This document shows, in pieces, positions 1 through 9,212 of a stretch of 64,000 nt of DNA. Source of the stretch: Lentibacillus daqui. GTDB lineage: Bacteria; Bacillota; Bacilli; Bacillales; Amphibacillaceae. Within the stretch, counting starts at the first letter, position 1. Every line of letters starts with the position of its first letter. A program made the translations under genes and the position numbers. The notes beneath the pieces are model-generated. The model made no database searches, was not told the origin of the DNA, and saw only the letters and a list, made by a program, of their open reading frames with translations. Where the stretch lies: the NCBI RefSeq assembly GCF_027186265.1, contig NZ_CP114176.1:310001-374000 (forward strand), in the 5' to 3' direction.

Positions 1-479
1 CCGGCAATAATTACGATGGCAAATTTTCCGCCATCCATGCCGCCAAATTGCGGTAACGGGGTGTCCGGCAGTGTCATTGCCAATGCAACTGCAGCAAGTA
101 TGGAATCAATCGCAAAGGCGAGATCCGCAATACCGATTTTACCTACAGTGGACCAAAAACCATTTACGAAAGAAGCCTTCTTTTTTTTGGTTGACCCAGA
201 ATAGTTGCTAATGACATTATTAATTCCAAGATAAATCAAGTATATGGCTCCCAATGCTTGGACTTGCCAAACATTTACTAGAAATGAGATGACGAACAAA
301 GCGGAAAAGCGAAAAATAAAGGCACCTATAATGCCATAGTTAATTGCTCTATCTTTTTGATTGTCTGGCAGATGTTTTGCTATTACCGCCAGCACAAGGG
401 CGTTGTCAGCTGATAATATCCCTTCCAGGCCGATTAATATAAGTAATGTCCAACCATATTCAAGCCACAATGTGTCCAA
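1..479 (-). CDS. TerC-family membrane protein (YkoY/MeeY-like), 3' part cut by window edge
   Basis: Integral membrane protein of the TerC family. Bacillus members under the same riboswitch class are linked to manganese efflux and to metalation of exported enzymes. The visible N-terminal part (about 159 residues) starts at a TTG preceded by AAAGGAG at a 7-base spacing. It carries the family signature EGILSADNALVLA followed by hydrophobic helices, and a second acidic segment ADLAFAIDSILA, the usual TerC metal-binding pair. The C-terminus lies beyond the window. The riboswitch immediately upstream on the same strand supports a role in Mn2+ homeostasis. The family call is firm; the exact paralogue is inferred. 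Confidence 0.85.
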   Translation of the reverse strand, partial: MDTLWLEYGWTLLILIGLEGILSADNALVLAVIAKHLPDNQKDRAINYGIIGAFIFRFSALFVISFLVNVWQVQALGAIYLIYLGINNVISNYSGSTKKKKASFVNGFWSTVGKIGIADLAFAIDSILAAVALAMTLPDTPLPQFGGMDGGKFAIVIIA

Positions 480-493
480 ATGAATACTCCTTT

Positions 494-541
494 CAAAAAT
501 AAAATAGAGGCTTCACCACTATGTGGCAAGGCCTCTATTTT
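494..541 (-). terminator. Riboswitch expression-platform terminator
   Basis: On the minus strand AAAATAGAGGC pairs with GCCTCTATTTT (501-541) and a U-rich run follows (494-503). It sits between the Mn2+ aptamer and the TTG start of the TerC gene, so it is the expected off-state terminator. Confidence 0.8.
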
Positions 542-661
542 AACAAGGCGAGACCTTTACCCACATAGGCAAAGGTCTCGCCAACAACGCTGGAGGTTGC
601 CAGAAAAGCCGAGAGTTATACTCTGTAATGACGACTTTACTGAGAAAGCTACTCCCCTTTG
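542..661 (-). promoter_or_regulatory. yybP-ykoY manganese riboswitch
   Basis: The minus strand begins with AAAGGGGAGTAGC, contains CTCGGC in the middle, and has a long GC-rich arm built from GGCGAGACC and GGTCTCGCC. This is the arrangement of the yybP-ykoY class, known to sense Mn2+. It is followed by an intrinsic terminator and a TerC gene, the classical partner. Recognition is by conserved blocks and context. Confidence 0.85.
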
Positions 662-744
662 AAATCTATCTTTATTTAATCATAATGTTCGTTATTTGTC
701 AATATTTTACCAAAATTAGTGTAGTAAAAAACAACAAAAACGCA

Positions 745-1512
745 TTACCTTCCAATCAGATGGATCTCTTGCCGCTCGTATGGTGCATCCTGATAGCTGT
801 TCAATAAACCTTTCTTGGCAATAGTCTCTTTGGTAATTACTTTTTGTTTTAACGTAAGATCAACCTGCCCATCAAAAGGGAAACATTCCATTTGGATGGT
901 TTGATCATTTCGCCATTCGATCCATGCTTTATCTTGCTTAAAAAAGGTAAAGGCATCAGAAACAGGTATTCCGCTTTTGAAAAATCGATGTTCATCCTGT
1001 TTGGCTACACCTGGGTCATTTAAACAAATATATAGGGAGACGTTGTCGAAAAACTGAAGCAGAGCGTAATGATAATCATAGTTATCCTGGTCGAACGCTG
1101 CAAACGATTCCATGATTCGTTGTTGCCGATCTTTTTCCTGCTGTACAAATTGTTGCGCTTCTGGTGATTCATGATGAACAAGAAAACGGGTATAATGCCG
1201 GCTGCATAACAGGCTCGCATATGTATCCCGGGAAGCAACTTCATCGATTCCATATTTGTACAAAACTGTTTTTGCGAGAACAGGAAAGTCAATAAAGGTA
1301 TAAGGCATATGTTGTTGATCATTCCAAAATGGCTGTTTGTCAAACGGTCTCCAGCCAAGATCATGATTTGAGACTGCATATTCCACCGACTTCCGAAGAT
1401 CATTCCCGGCAAATAAAGTATCCTTCCAGGCGGCTGCCAATTCACCTGATATATGAGCATGGTTATCCTGTTCGATCATGATATACTCATTTTCATGTTC
1501 CCGTACAATCAC
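745..1512 (-). CDS. DUF3891 family protein
   Basis: A 255-residue soluble protein starting at GTG, with the DUF3891 opening MIVREHENEYIMIEQDNHAHISG and HDLGW near residue 51. The conserved His/Asp positions (DNHAH, NHDLGW, CSRHYTR) recall HD-type metal proteins, but no biochemical role is established for this family as far as I know. There is no signal peptide or membrane segment. It lies about 100 bases downstream of catalase on the same strand, so co-transcription is possible. The reading frame is complete. Confidence 0.75.
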   Translation of the reverse strand: MIVREHENEYIMIEQDNHAHISGELAAAWKDTLFAGNDLRKSVEYAVSNHDLGWRPFDKQPFWNDQQHMPYTFIDFPVLAKTVLYKYGIDEVASRDTYASLLCSRHYTRFLVHHESPEAQQFVQQEKDRQQRIMESFAAFDQDNYDYHYALLQFFDNVSLYICLNDPGVAKQDEHRFFKSGIPVSDAFTFFKQDKAWIEWRNDQTIQMECFPFDGQVDLTLKQKVITKETIAKKGLLNSYQDAPYERQEIHLIGR

Positions 1513-1612
1513 AAGCGGTCACCCTTTCTTTGCATGGAGGTTTTCTTTAGATTATCATGCGCCATTCTCCTTTTACAAGCAGGGTGACCATGGTATGCAG
1601 AATCAAGTATCC

Positions 1613-3202
1613 TTAATAAGGCTTTGCATGATGACTTTTATCGACAGCTTGTTTTGGTGCCTTTTCACTGTCTTTGTTACCAATTGGATTTTGACTTGTT
1701 CCATTACTTTTGGCATGCTTCAGTCCTTCTTTTAGGCGGCGGCCATACTCCTCATCAGCTTCCTCAGCAAGTGCGATCATTTTATCTTGAATACGTTTGT
1801 CGCATTCGGAAAGATCCCCGACAAGATTGGAAATTAATTCGTCTCTCTCCCAATCCTCAAAACGACGATATGTTTCACCTGCTTGCTTGGTATTACTCGT
1901 TCGTTCAATGGATTCGCGTACAAGGTTACCTTCAACCTTTGGTGTATATTCTTTGCCGGTTTGTTCCGCTTCCTGTAACCCTCCCAAAATGCTTGGCTCA
2001 TAGTTAGTGTGAGGATTTTGACTGGATCCGCGGTCGGTTTCAAATCGCAATTGCCCGCCTTCTTGATTGGTTGCAACCCGTTTATTCGCCGCATTGATCG
2101 GTAACTGCAAATAATTGGCTCCGACACGATGACGCTGTGTATCAGAATAGGAGAATGTTCTGCCCTGCAGCATTTTATCATCGGAAAAATCAAGACCGTC
2201 TACAATTACTCCTGTGCCAAATGCGGATTGTTCTACCTCGTTATGAAAATTTTCCGGGTTTTTATTTAACACCATCTTGCCAACCGGAAGCCATGGGAAT
2301 TGATCCTCTGGCCATAGTTTGGTGTCATCAAGAGGGTCGAAATCCAATTCGTTATGTGGGCCATCTTCCATAATTTGCACGAAAAGCTCCCATTCCGGAT
2401 AGTCACCACGTTCAATGGCATCATACAAATCCTGTGTCGCATGACTGAAATTGGTTGCTTGAATTTCGTTTGCTTCTTTTACTGTCAGGTTTTTAATCCC
2501 TTGTTGCGGTTCCCAATGGTATTTTACCAGAACGGCCTTACCGTCATGGTTCACCCATTTATACGTATTGACACCTGATCCTTGCATCATCCGATAGTTA
2601 GCCGGGATACCCCAAGGTGAATACATAAAGGTAACCATATGAAAGCTTTCCGGAGAATTCGCACAGAAGTCAAAAAAACGTTGGCTATCGGGAATGTTCG
2701 ATACCGGATCCGGTCTGAAGGCGTGGATCATATCGGGAAATTTCATGGCGTCACGAATAAAGAAGATCTTTAGGTTATTACCAACTAAATCCCAATTGCC
2801 ATCTTCCGTGTAGAATTTAACAGCAAACCCCCGTGGATCACGTAGAGTTTCCGGCGAATGTACGCCATGCACTACCGTGGAAAAACGGACGAAAACAGGG
2901 GTCTTTTTTCCTTTTTCCTGAAACACCTTCGCCCTTGTGTAGGTAGAAACGGGTTCATTACCAACCGTTCCATAGGATTCAAAGTAGCCGTGCGCTCCGG
3001 CTCCACGTGCATGGACAACACGTTCCGGAACCTTTTCCCTGTCAAAATGGCTGATTTTCTCGATGAAATCATAGTTCTCCAATGTGGCAGGACCCCGGTT
3101 TCCAACTGTCCGTATGTTTTGGTTATTCGTAACGGGATGACCCTGTCGATTGGTTAATGTATCTTCTGTTTCCAAATTTGTTTGATGTTGATCGTCTGAC
3201 AT
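1613..3202 (-). CDS. katA: Heme catalase (KatA-type)
   Basis: Cytoplasmic hydrogen-peroxide dismutating catalase, about 529 residues from the ATG at 3202; an upstream in-frame ATG at 3211 would leave no room for the AAAAGG ribosome site. The distal heme histidine lies in RVVHARGAGAHG (His about 64), the catalytic asparagine in DLVGNN (about 142), and the proximal heme tyrosine in FSYSDTQRHRVG. The C-terminal tail ends in a His- and Lys-rich stretch, as in Bacillus KatA. A PerR-box-like sequence lies about 100 bases upstream. Clade-3 small-subunit catalase is the best fit. Confidence 0.93.
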   Translation of the reverse strand: MSDDQHQTNLETEDTLTNRQGHPVTNNQNIRTVGNRGPATLENYDFIEKISHFDREKVPERVVHARGAGAHGYFESYGTVGNEPVSTYTRAKVFQEKGKKTPVFVRFSTVVHGVHSPETLRDPRGFAVKFYTEDGNWDLVGNNLKIFFIRDAMKFPDMIHAFRPDPVSNIPDSQRFFDFCANSPESFHMVTFMYSPWGIPANYRMMQGSGVNTYKWVNHDGKAVLVKYHWEPQQGIKNLTVKEANEIQATNFSHATQDLYDAIERGDYPEWELFVQIMEDGPHNELDFDPLDDTKLWPEDQFPWLPVGKMVLNKNPENFHNEVEQSAFGTGVIVDGLDFSDDKMLQGRTFSYSDTQRHRVGANYLQLPINAANKRVATNQEGGQLRFETDRGSSQNPHTNYEPSILGGLQEAEQTGKEYTPKVEGNLVRESIERTSNTKQAGETYRRFEDWERDELISNLVGDLSECDKRIQDKMIALAEEADEEYGRRLKEGLKHAKSNGTSQNPIGNKDSEKAPKQAVDKSHHAKPY

Positions 3203-3303
3203 TGTTACCATCCTTTTCTCTTTTAATGACGCTTCAACCTTACACTGTCCAACTCGACGGAAAATAATCCATTTAATCTGATTAAACGTCCATCGTATCT
3301 ATG

Positions 3304-3318
3304 GTATAATAATAATGA
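3304..3318. promoter_or_regulatory. Possible PerR box between catalase and lemA
   Basis: The sequence GTATAATAATAATGA matches about 11 of the 14 defined positions of the PerR consensus TTATAATNATTATAA. It lies about 100 bases upstream of the divergent catalase gene, a classical PerR target. AT-rich promoters produce chance matches, so this is tentative. Confidence 0.3.
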
Positions 3319-3429
3319 TAAGCATATACTTTTACGTAAGGTTATAAAATATCAGCGTGGAAAGTTTCTGCACCATGTTTTTTGGGTAATGAACACGAAT
3401 GGGCAGAAAAAATAATGAACGGAGAAAGG

Positions 3430-3987
3430 ATGAAAAAAGTGGTAGCAACCATTATTATCATTGCTATTGTAGTGATTATTATTCTCTTTACCATTGTGTC
3501 CTATAATGGTTTAGTCAAATATCGAAATTGGATACAAGAAGCGTGGAGTCAAATTGATGTGCAATTGAAACGCCGTCATGATCTGATCCCTAATCTTGTC
3601 AATACAGTCAAAGGATATGCCAAGCATGAGAAAGAGACCTTGGAGAAAGTTGTGCAGGCGCGCAGTCAATTGGTCAATGGTACACCACAGGAGCGAATTG
3701 AGGCAGATAATCAAATCCAGGGTGCTTTAAAATCGATTTTTGCTTTATCAGAGTCCTATCCGGATTTAAAGGCCAATCAAAATTTCCTGAACCTCCAGGA
3801 GGAACTCACAACGACAGAGAACAAAGTCGCTTATTCAAGACAATTATATAATAAGACAGTTGCTGATTATAATATTAAGCGGGAATCTTTCCCAACCAAT
3901 ATATTAGCTGGTATGTTTAATTTTCGCCGGGAAGAGTTATTATCCATTCCGGAAGCGGATCGTGAAGTACCTAATGTAACTTTTTAG
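3430..3987 (+). CDS. lemA: LemA family protein
   Basis: About 185 residues from the ATG at 3430, which follows GGAGAAAGG and gives the usual family length; earlier in-frame starts add an unconserved leader. One N-terminal membrane helix (residues about 4-24) is followed by the LemA core: YNGLVKYRNWIQEAWSQIDVQLKRR, DLIPNLVNTVKGYAKHE, and the closing FPTNILAGMFNF motif. The bulk of the protein is helical. It sits 12 bases upstream of htpX, a conserved Firmicutes pair, suggesting shared work in membrane protein quality control, although LemA's molecular function is not settled. Confidence 0.9.
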   Translation: MKKVVATIIIIAIVVIIILFTIVSYNGLVKYRNWIQEAWSQIDVQLKRRHDLIPNLVNTVKGYAKHEKETLEKVVQARSQLVNGTPQERIEADNQIQGALKSIFALSESYPDLKANQNFLNLQEELTTTENKVAYSRQLYNKTVADYNIKRESFPTNILAGMFNFRREELLSIPEADREVPNVTF

Positions 3988-3999
3988 TGAGGGGAAAAG

Positions 4000-4887
4000 A
4001 TGCTTTATAAACAAATTTTACAGAACAAACGTAAGACGATTCTGCTCATTCTATTGTTTAGTGTGCTAGTACTGGCGATTGGTTGGGCCATAGGGTACTT
4101 GGCTAACAACGATTTTTGGTCCGGGCTACTCATTGCAGCCATTATTCTCGCGTTTTATGTGCCAATTACGTACATGTCGGCAACATCACAGGTTTTGGCA
4201 ATGTCCGGTGCAACCGAAATAAAGCAAGAGGATAATCCACAATTGTTTGATGTGGTGGAAGAATTATCATTGGCAGCAAGGATCCCGATGCCCAAAGTGT
4301 ATATTGTCAATGATCCGGCGCCGAACGCATTTGCGACAGGGATCAAACCGGAAAAGGGTGCCGTGGCCTTTACGACGGGTTTACTGGACCAATTAAATCG
4401 GGAGGAATTGTCCGGTGTTGCTGCACACGAAATCTCGCATATTCGTAATTACGATATTCGGCTGATGACCATCTGTATCGCTTTAGTTGGAGTTATCGCA
4501 TTAATTGCTAATTTTGGGTCACGGATGATGCTTTTCGGCGGAGGCAGACGAAATGACAATAGGAAATCCAATCCGATCCTAATGATTATTGCCCTTGTGT
4601 TTGTTATTCTGTCACCGATCGCAGCACAATTTGTCCAGTTGGCAGTTTCCAGAAATAGGGAATACTTGGCCGATGCCTCTGCAGTTGAATTAACCCGTAA
4701 TCCAACGGGGCTAATTCACGCACTGCAGAAAATCAGCCGGGATCCTCGTGATGTGAAAAATGCCAAAGATGCTACAGCCTCCATGTATATTGCACGTCCA
4801 CTAGGTAATAAACGCAAAAAACGAGCCAGTTTATTGGCCACACATCCGCCAATGGAGAGTCGTATTGAACGATTACAAAATATGTGA
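4000..4887 (+). CDS. htpX: Membrane zinc metalloprotease HtpX
   Basis: M48-family membrane protease of 295 residues that degrades damaged membrane proteins. Two N-terminal membrane helices (about 14-34 and 38-60) precede the catalytic HEISH zinc motif at 143-147. Further hydrophobic segments follow at about 154-172 and 190-212, and the third ligand glutamate lies in NREYLADASAVEL. AGGGG precedes the ATG. It is co-directional with lemA, and a strong terminator follows the stop. All catalytic residues are present. Confidence 0.93.
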   Translation: MLYKQILQNKRKTILLILLFSVLVLAIGWAIGYLANNDFWSGLLIAAIILAFYVPITYMSATSQVLAMSGATEIKQEDNPQLFDVVEELSLAARIPMPKVYIVNDPAPNAFATGIKPEKGAVAFTTGLLDQLNREELSGVAAHEISHIRNYDIRLMTICIALVGVIALIANFGSRMMLFGGGRRNDNRKSNPILMIIALVFVILSPIAAQFVQLAVSRNREYLADASAVELTRNPTGLIHALQKISRDPRDVKNAKDATASMYIARPLGNKRKKRASLLATHPPMESRIERLQNM

Positions 4888-4890
4888 TAA

Positions 4891-4927
4891 GCAAAAGATC
4901 CCTGTTTTTGGACAGGGATCTTTGTGT
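4891..4927 (+). terminator. Terminator after lemA-htpX
   Basis: AAAGATCCCTGT pairs with ACAGGGATCTTT around a short T-rich loop, just after the htpX stop codon. Confidence 0.75.
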
Positions 4928-5079
4928 TGCTGGAGCCGGACGGGGCTTTTTCTAACATGAGCTGAATACAGCATCAGATTTCAGACTTTCTTAACCCGCA
5001 AAGCACCATACAAACGTGCGTCTGATTGCTCAAGTTGTCTCAAATCAAAAAGGGAGGCTTTAATGCTTCATTTGTTTAA

Positions 5080-5550
5080 TTAATCAACAACATATTTATC
5101 TTTTAATTCATCTGAACCAATACCACCAATTACCATCATAGCTAATGGTAAGAAATTAGCTATGATTTTTAGTAACTTTCCCTCCAAGGCCATAATATCT
5201 GTATCCATAAGGTGATTTAAGCCAAAAATAATTAGCTTTACCAATAACAAGAATGCACCTAATAAAAACAAACTATCAAAAAATGTTTTCCATTTCGGAT
5301 GCGCCAGCTGCTTACTATCGCGAATTACTTTTTCTTTCAATTCCTCATCACTCCTCAACAATTCATCTATCGTAATACCGAATAAATCACTCAAATCAAT
5401 GATCACTTCGATACTGGGATAGTTCTTACCAGTTTCCCATTTTGAAACTGATTGACGACTAACATGGATTTTTTCGGAGAGAGCGGTTTGTGACCATCCT
5501 CTTTTTTCTCGTTCCTTTTTCAATCGTTCACCAAAAATCATGTTAATCAT
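5080..5550 (-). CDS. XRE-family regulator with C-terminal membrane segments
   Basis: A 156-residue protein whose N-terminal half is a Cro/C1-type helix-turn-helix (GWSQTALSEKIHVSRQSVSKWETG, then ELLRSDEEL). It is followed by two hydrophobic segments (SLFLLGAFLLLVKLIIFGL and LPLAMMVIGGIG). This layout is common for membrane-anchored XRE regulators in Firmicutes. The start could be the ATG at 5550 or the ATG at 5541; MIFGERLKK is the conserved opening, so the shorter form is plausible. No obvious target operon is adjacent. The ligand is unknown. Confidence 0.75.
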   Translation of the reverse strand: MINMIFGERLKKEREKRGWSQTALSEKIHVSRQSVSKWETGKNYPSIEVIIDLSDLFGITIDELLRSDEELKEKVIRDSKQLAHPKWKTFFDSLFLLGAFLLLVKLIIFGLNHLMDTDIMALEGKLLKIIANFLPLAMMVIGGIGSDELKDKYVVD

Positions 5551-6204
5551 CCCTTTCCTTATTTTCCATTATTGATCAAGTGGATAGATGTAGTAAAGAT
5601 AGTTATAAGCGCATCAAGGTGCAACCTATTGTTTCGAGGTTAAAACCCTTGTCTTTCAGATAATCAACTATAGTCTCGTATTACAGTCCAAAATATTTTT
5701 AATGTTAATCCCTATGCTAAGGTTTCAGTTTTTATCAAGCAATCTGCTCCGATTTCGATATTATATTACTTTTACCACAAGAAATCCCTTAAGGCAAAGC
5801 ATATTTAAATGGGATAAGGTTTCGCAACTTTTTTATAAACCTTAATCGTATCTTTGTTAAAAACGTAGCACGGTTATATTCTCGTCTAGGACAGTTGACT
5901 TTTATGAGACATGGAGATACAGGTCGGGATTAGTACGGTGTTTCCTTTATTGAGGGTTAATCGGTATCGACATTTCCCGGGAAATATTGATCATATTCCA
6001 TGATATTTTCCAAAGATCGTCAATATTTTTATCACAATCCGTTAATATTTCCGGTCAAACCATAATATCGTTCATCAATAAAACATGAAGAATCCCCGAT
6101 AGATTTCAATTCTAAAACTGGACTATGATTTGTTGGGGGAGCGTGAACAGGACAGATATCCCGTGAATAGCATGAATATAGAAATGAAAATTGGAGGAAA
6201 GAAG
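5551..6204. other. Gene-poor 650-base stretch
   Basis: No convincing ORF, RNA gene or terminator is visible. The part nearest the LysM gene is AT-rich, with several related AATATT-centred words (CGTCAATATT, CGTTAATATT and GAAATATTGATC between about 5975 and 6055). These may be promoter or operator material for the downstream spore-type hydrolase, but no defined box could be assigned. Confidence 0.3.
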
Positions 6205-7617
6205 ATGCAAATATATGTTGTAAAACGGGGGGAAACATTGTCGCAGATAGCACGAAATTATGGATCGGACCTAAATCAAATCATATTAGTTAACCAGATC
6301 ACGAACCCGGACACCTTGGTAATCGGGCAAACATTGGTTATTCCCATTCCTTATCGTGAATATGTTGTCCAACCAGGTGATTGGTTATGGCGAATTGCCA
6401 ATCAATACGGGGTAAATGTTCAGGATCTGGCAGTGGCTAATAATATCTCAGATCCATCACAACTTTATGTTGGCGAAATGCTTATCATGCCGTATTTTTC
6501 CTATGTAATTCAATCAGGAGATTCACTATGGTCGATCGCTAATCGCTATGGAGTTAACCTCAACCAGCTTTTTCAGGCTAATCAATTAACATCTTCTACC
6601 GTATTATATCCCGGGCAAACATTGCGAATTCCGGTTGGTGCGAGGCCAACTACGGAAATCAATGCGTACATTACCCAAATAAACGATCAAGGAAGGGATG
6701 AGGTTCTTACCCTGGGGAGAAATTTCACTTATCTCTCACCATTTAGGTATAGCATAAAAGCGGATGGGACATTAACAAATATGCAGGAGACCGGACTATT
6801 ACAGGCAGCTAAATCCCGTCAAGTGGCACCATTGATCATAGTGACTAATTTTTCGGGAGGGAACTTTGATTCCGATTTAGCTGCAACCATTTTACGAAAT
6901 CCGAACCTGCAGGAAACCTTAATCACCAATCTTCTTGAAATGATGCAACAGAAAGGATATTCCGGGGTGAATTTTGATTTTGAATATGTTTACCCAGAGG
7001 ATAGAGATAACTATACGGCATTTTTGCAGCGGGTGGTTGCCAGACTCCATCCAGAAGGCTTGCTTGTATCAACGGCTTTAGCACCAAAAGTTAGTAGTGA
7101 ACAGCAAGGGTTGCTTTATGAAGCCCATGATTATGGTGCACATGGAAAGGTTGTCGATTTCGTTATCCTGATGACCTATGAATGGGGATGGGCTGGTGGC
7201 GAACCATGGGCTATTGCGCCAATTAACATGGTACGTAACGTATTGGATTACGCGGTAACGGTCATTCCACGTGATAAAATTATGATGGGAATGCCGTTAT
7301 ACGGTCGTGATTGGAAAATCCCGTGGCAACAAGGTACAATTGCCCGAACGGTCAGTCCATATGAAGCTGTTCAACTAGCTGCCCAATATGGTGCTGCGAT
7401 TGAGTATAATACAACCTATCAATCACCATTTTTCCGCTATACGGATGAATCTGGACAGCAACATGAAGTATGGTTCGAGGATGCCCGCAGTATGCAAGCA
7501 AAATACGATGTAATGAAGGAATATGGGCTAAGAGGTGGGAGCTACTGGGTATTAGGGAACCGATTCCCGCAAAACTGGCCAGTACTCCAAGATAATTTTA
7601 AAGTGCGGAAACTTTAA
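6205..7617 (+). CDS. LysM x3 + GH18 peptidoglycan hydrolase (YaaH/SleL-like)
   Basis: About 470 residues from the ATG at 6205 (GGAGG upstream). Three LysM repeats (about 1-48, 51-97 and 98-145, each opening Y-V-x-x-G-D/E-x-L) are followed by a glycoside hydrolase family 18 barrel. The catalytic GVNFDFE places the acid glutamate at about residue 260; the region ending in LMTYEWGW, and WFEDARSM near the end, are also family-typical. Bacillus YaaH/SleL cleaves cortex muramic-lactam peptidoglycan during germination. SleL usually has two LysM modules, so three is slightly unusual. No signal peptide is evident, as for spore-deposited homologues. Confidence 0.88.
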   Translation: MQIYVVKRGETLSQIARNYGSDLNQIILVNQITNPDTLVIGQTLVIPIPYREYVVQPGDWLWRIANQYGVNVQDLAVANNISDPSQLYVGEMLIMPYFSYVIQSGDSLWSIANRYGVNLNQLFQANQLTSSTVLYPGQTLRIPVGARPTTEINAYITQINDQGRDEVLTLGRNFTYLSPFRYSIKADGTLTNMQETGLLQAAKSRQVAPLIIVTNFSGGNFDSDLAATILRNPNLQETLITNLLEMMQQKGYSGVNFDFEYVYPEDRDNYTAFLQRVVARLHPEGLLVSTALAPKVSSEQQGLLYEAHDYGAHGKVVDFVILMTYEWGWAGGEPWAIAPINMVRNVLDYAVTVIPRDKIMMGMPLYGRDWKIPWQQGTIARTVSPYEAVQLAAQYGAAIEYNTTYQSPFFRYTDESGQQHEVWFEDARSMQAKYDVMKEYGLRGGSYWVLGNRFPQNWPVLQDNFKVRKL

Positions 7618-7628
7618 TTGGACGATGC

Positions 7629-7670
7629 AAATAGAACATCCCTGTATCGCTGATGGCACAGGGGTGTTTT
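7629..7670 (+). terminator. Terminator after the LysM/GH18 gene
   Basis: ACATCCCTGT pairs with ACAGGGGTGT and is followed by TTTT. Confidence 0.65.
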
Positions 7671-7848
7671 GGCTAAGAAGAAGCTTTTAACAAATAGTCG
7701 TGTACTTTGATGGCAAAATCTTAAAAGAGGGTTAATCAAAATTATTGATCAAACGTTTGATTAGTGGTAAATAAAAGCCACAATGAAGCGGAAAACTCTT
7801 GTCTATTTGTTATATGATAGGCAATGGGACGTCAGCTGTTAACAGGAT

Positions 7849-8295
7849 TTATTTGTTTTGTTCAATGATCATTTTAAACTGTTCTTGGAACTTGTTCACA
7901 TCATCTTTTGTCAATGCTTTCGGTCCTTTTGTCCGCTTGCCGCTTTTCCTGGCCATCGCACTTACATAACGTGTTTGCAGGAGTTGATCAATGTTCTCAT
8001 TCGTATAGACGAACCCCTTGTGATGAAGGACAATACACCCTTTTGCTAGTCCGAGCGAAGCCAGTCCATAGTCTTGGGTAACAATAATGTCCCCGCTTTT
8101 TGCTAACTGCATAATCCGGTAATCAGCCGCATCAGCACCGGAATCTACATAGACCGTTTCTACTCCTTGTGGCGGTTCACTATTGGAAAAATGTGCAAAG
8201 CTTTTTACAAGAACCACGGGGATCTGGTTGTCTTTGGCAATGGAGATGATGGAATCTTTTACGGGACAGGCGTCCGCATCAACGTAAACTTTCAT
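7849..8295 (-). CDS. DUF188 / UPF0178 (YaiI/YqxD) family protein
   Basis: A 148-residue protein from the ATG at 8295, preceded by GGAGTG; the upstream frame extension is not conserved. The opening MKVYVDADACPVKDSI is the family hallmark, with acidic residues and the later VTQDYGLASLGLAKG typical of PIN-like nuclease folds. KSGKRTKGPKAL near the C-terminus is also conserved. The cellular role has not been established. It is a single-gene unit pointing away from the GNAT gene. Confidence 0.88.
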   Translation of the reverse strand: MKVYVDADACPVKDSIISIAKDNQIPVVLVKSFAHFSNSEPPQGVETVYVDSGADAADYRIMQLAKSGDIIVTQDYGLASLGLAKGCIVLHHKGFVYTNENIDQLLQTRYVSAMARKSGKRTKGPKALTKDDVNKFQEQFKMIIEQNK

Positions 8296-8505
8296 GGTTT
8301 TCACTCCGATTTGATAAAGTAGACAGGGCATTATCCCCCCTTCTTATTAACGTAATTTATTTAATTGACTAAATCAATGGAAATGTATTTTAGATTGGTG
8401 TATGTATAATTATATATACTGATAGTAATAGTTATTTAAATTTTACATAAGTTCGATTAGAATGTATATAATCAATCATATGTTATCTGGATAGGGGGGA
8501 AAGTG

Positions 8506-9021
8506 ATGCGATTAGAACGGCCATCGTTAAAATGGAAAGAGGAGCATGAAAACTATGTAAAGGAATGGGGACCAGCCCGAATGATTCCGAGTAGCTTCAA
8601 TTTGTCAGGATATGATACGTATGAGGCATATTTGGAAGCTTTGGCGATTAGGGAAGGTGGTACGGACAAATGGTTGCCAAGTACCAATTATTTTTTGATA
8701 AATGATCATGAACGAATCGTCGCGATGGTTGATATTCGTCATGAACTAAATGAATTTCTCTATCATGTTGGTGGTCATATTGGGTATAGTACGCGCCCAT
8801 CCGAGCGAAAGAAGGGATATGCAACCATAATATTAAAAGAAGCATTGAATAAATGCAGGGAATTGGATATAGATCGCGTTTTGGTGACATGTGATGAGGA
8901 TAATATCGGATCAGCCAAAGTAATTTTAAATAATGGTGGAGTAGAAGAAAATTCTTTTAAGGATACAGATGGAACCGTGACACGCAGATTTTGGATTGAA
9001 ACTAGTAAAAGACAATTGTAA
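8506..9021 (+). CDS. GNAT family N-acetyltransferase (COG3981-like)
   Basis: A 171-residue acyltransferase with the GNAT core: GGHIGYSTRPSERKKGYATIILKEAL supplies the acetyl-CoA pyrophosphate loop (about 104-128) and VLVTCDEDNIGSAKVILNNGG forms the later strands. The N-terminal half (RMIPSSFNLSGYDTYEAYLEAL) matches the predicted-acetyltransferase subgroup rather than RimI types. A GTG directly before the ATG is an alternative start; GGGGGGA serves both. The substrate is unknown. Confidence 0.83.
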   Translation: MRLERPSLKWKEEHENYVKEWGPARMIPSSFNLSGYDTYEAYLEALAIREGGTDKWLPSTNYFLINDHERIVAMVDIRHELNEFLYHVGGHIGYSTRPSERKKGYATIILKEALNKCRELDIDRVLVTCDEDNIGSAKVILNNGGVEENSFKDTDGTVTRRFWIETSKRQL

Positions 9022-9165
9022 TCGATCATAGGCGTGTAACTGATTGAGAGCAGATCAGGGATACTAATCTCGAATCCTGCTATTCCATCTTTTGAAAAAT
9101 ATGATTGGCCACTAAGACGGAACAGGGAAAAAGCAATGAGAAACGAAAAGCCTTTAATCAAGTGA

Positions 9166-9199
9166 AAACTACCATCGGAAAGTATTCCGGATGGTAGTT
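9166..9199 (-). terminator. Terminator after the cvfC-like gene
   Basis: AACTACCATC pairs with GATGGTAGTT; on the minus strand it is followed by TTTTC. It is near symmetric and could also act on the plus-strand GNAT transcript. Confidence 0.7.
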
Positions 9200-9212
9200 A
9201 TGATTGTATCAC

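Noticed and set aside
7748..7761. ATCAAACGTTTGAT palindrome as an operator
   Set aside because: It lies between convergent gene ends with no promoter nearby; probably chance.
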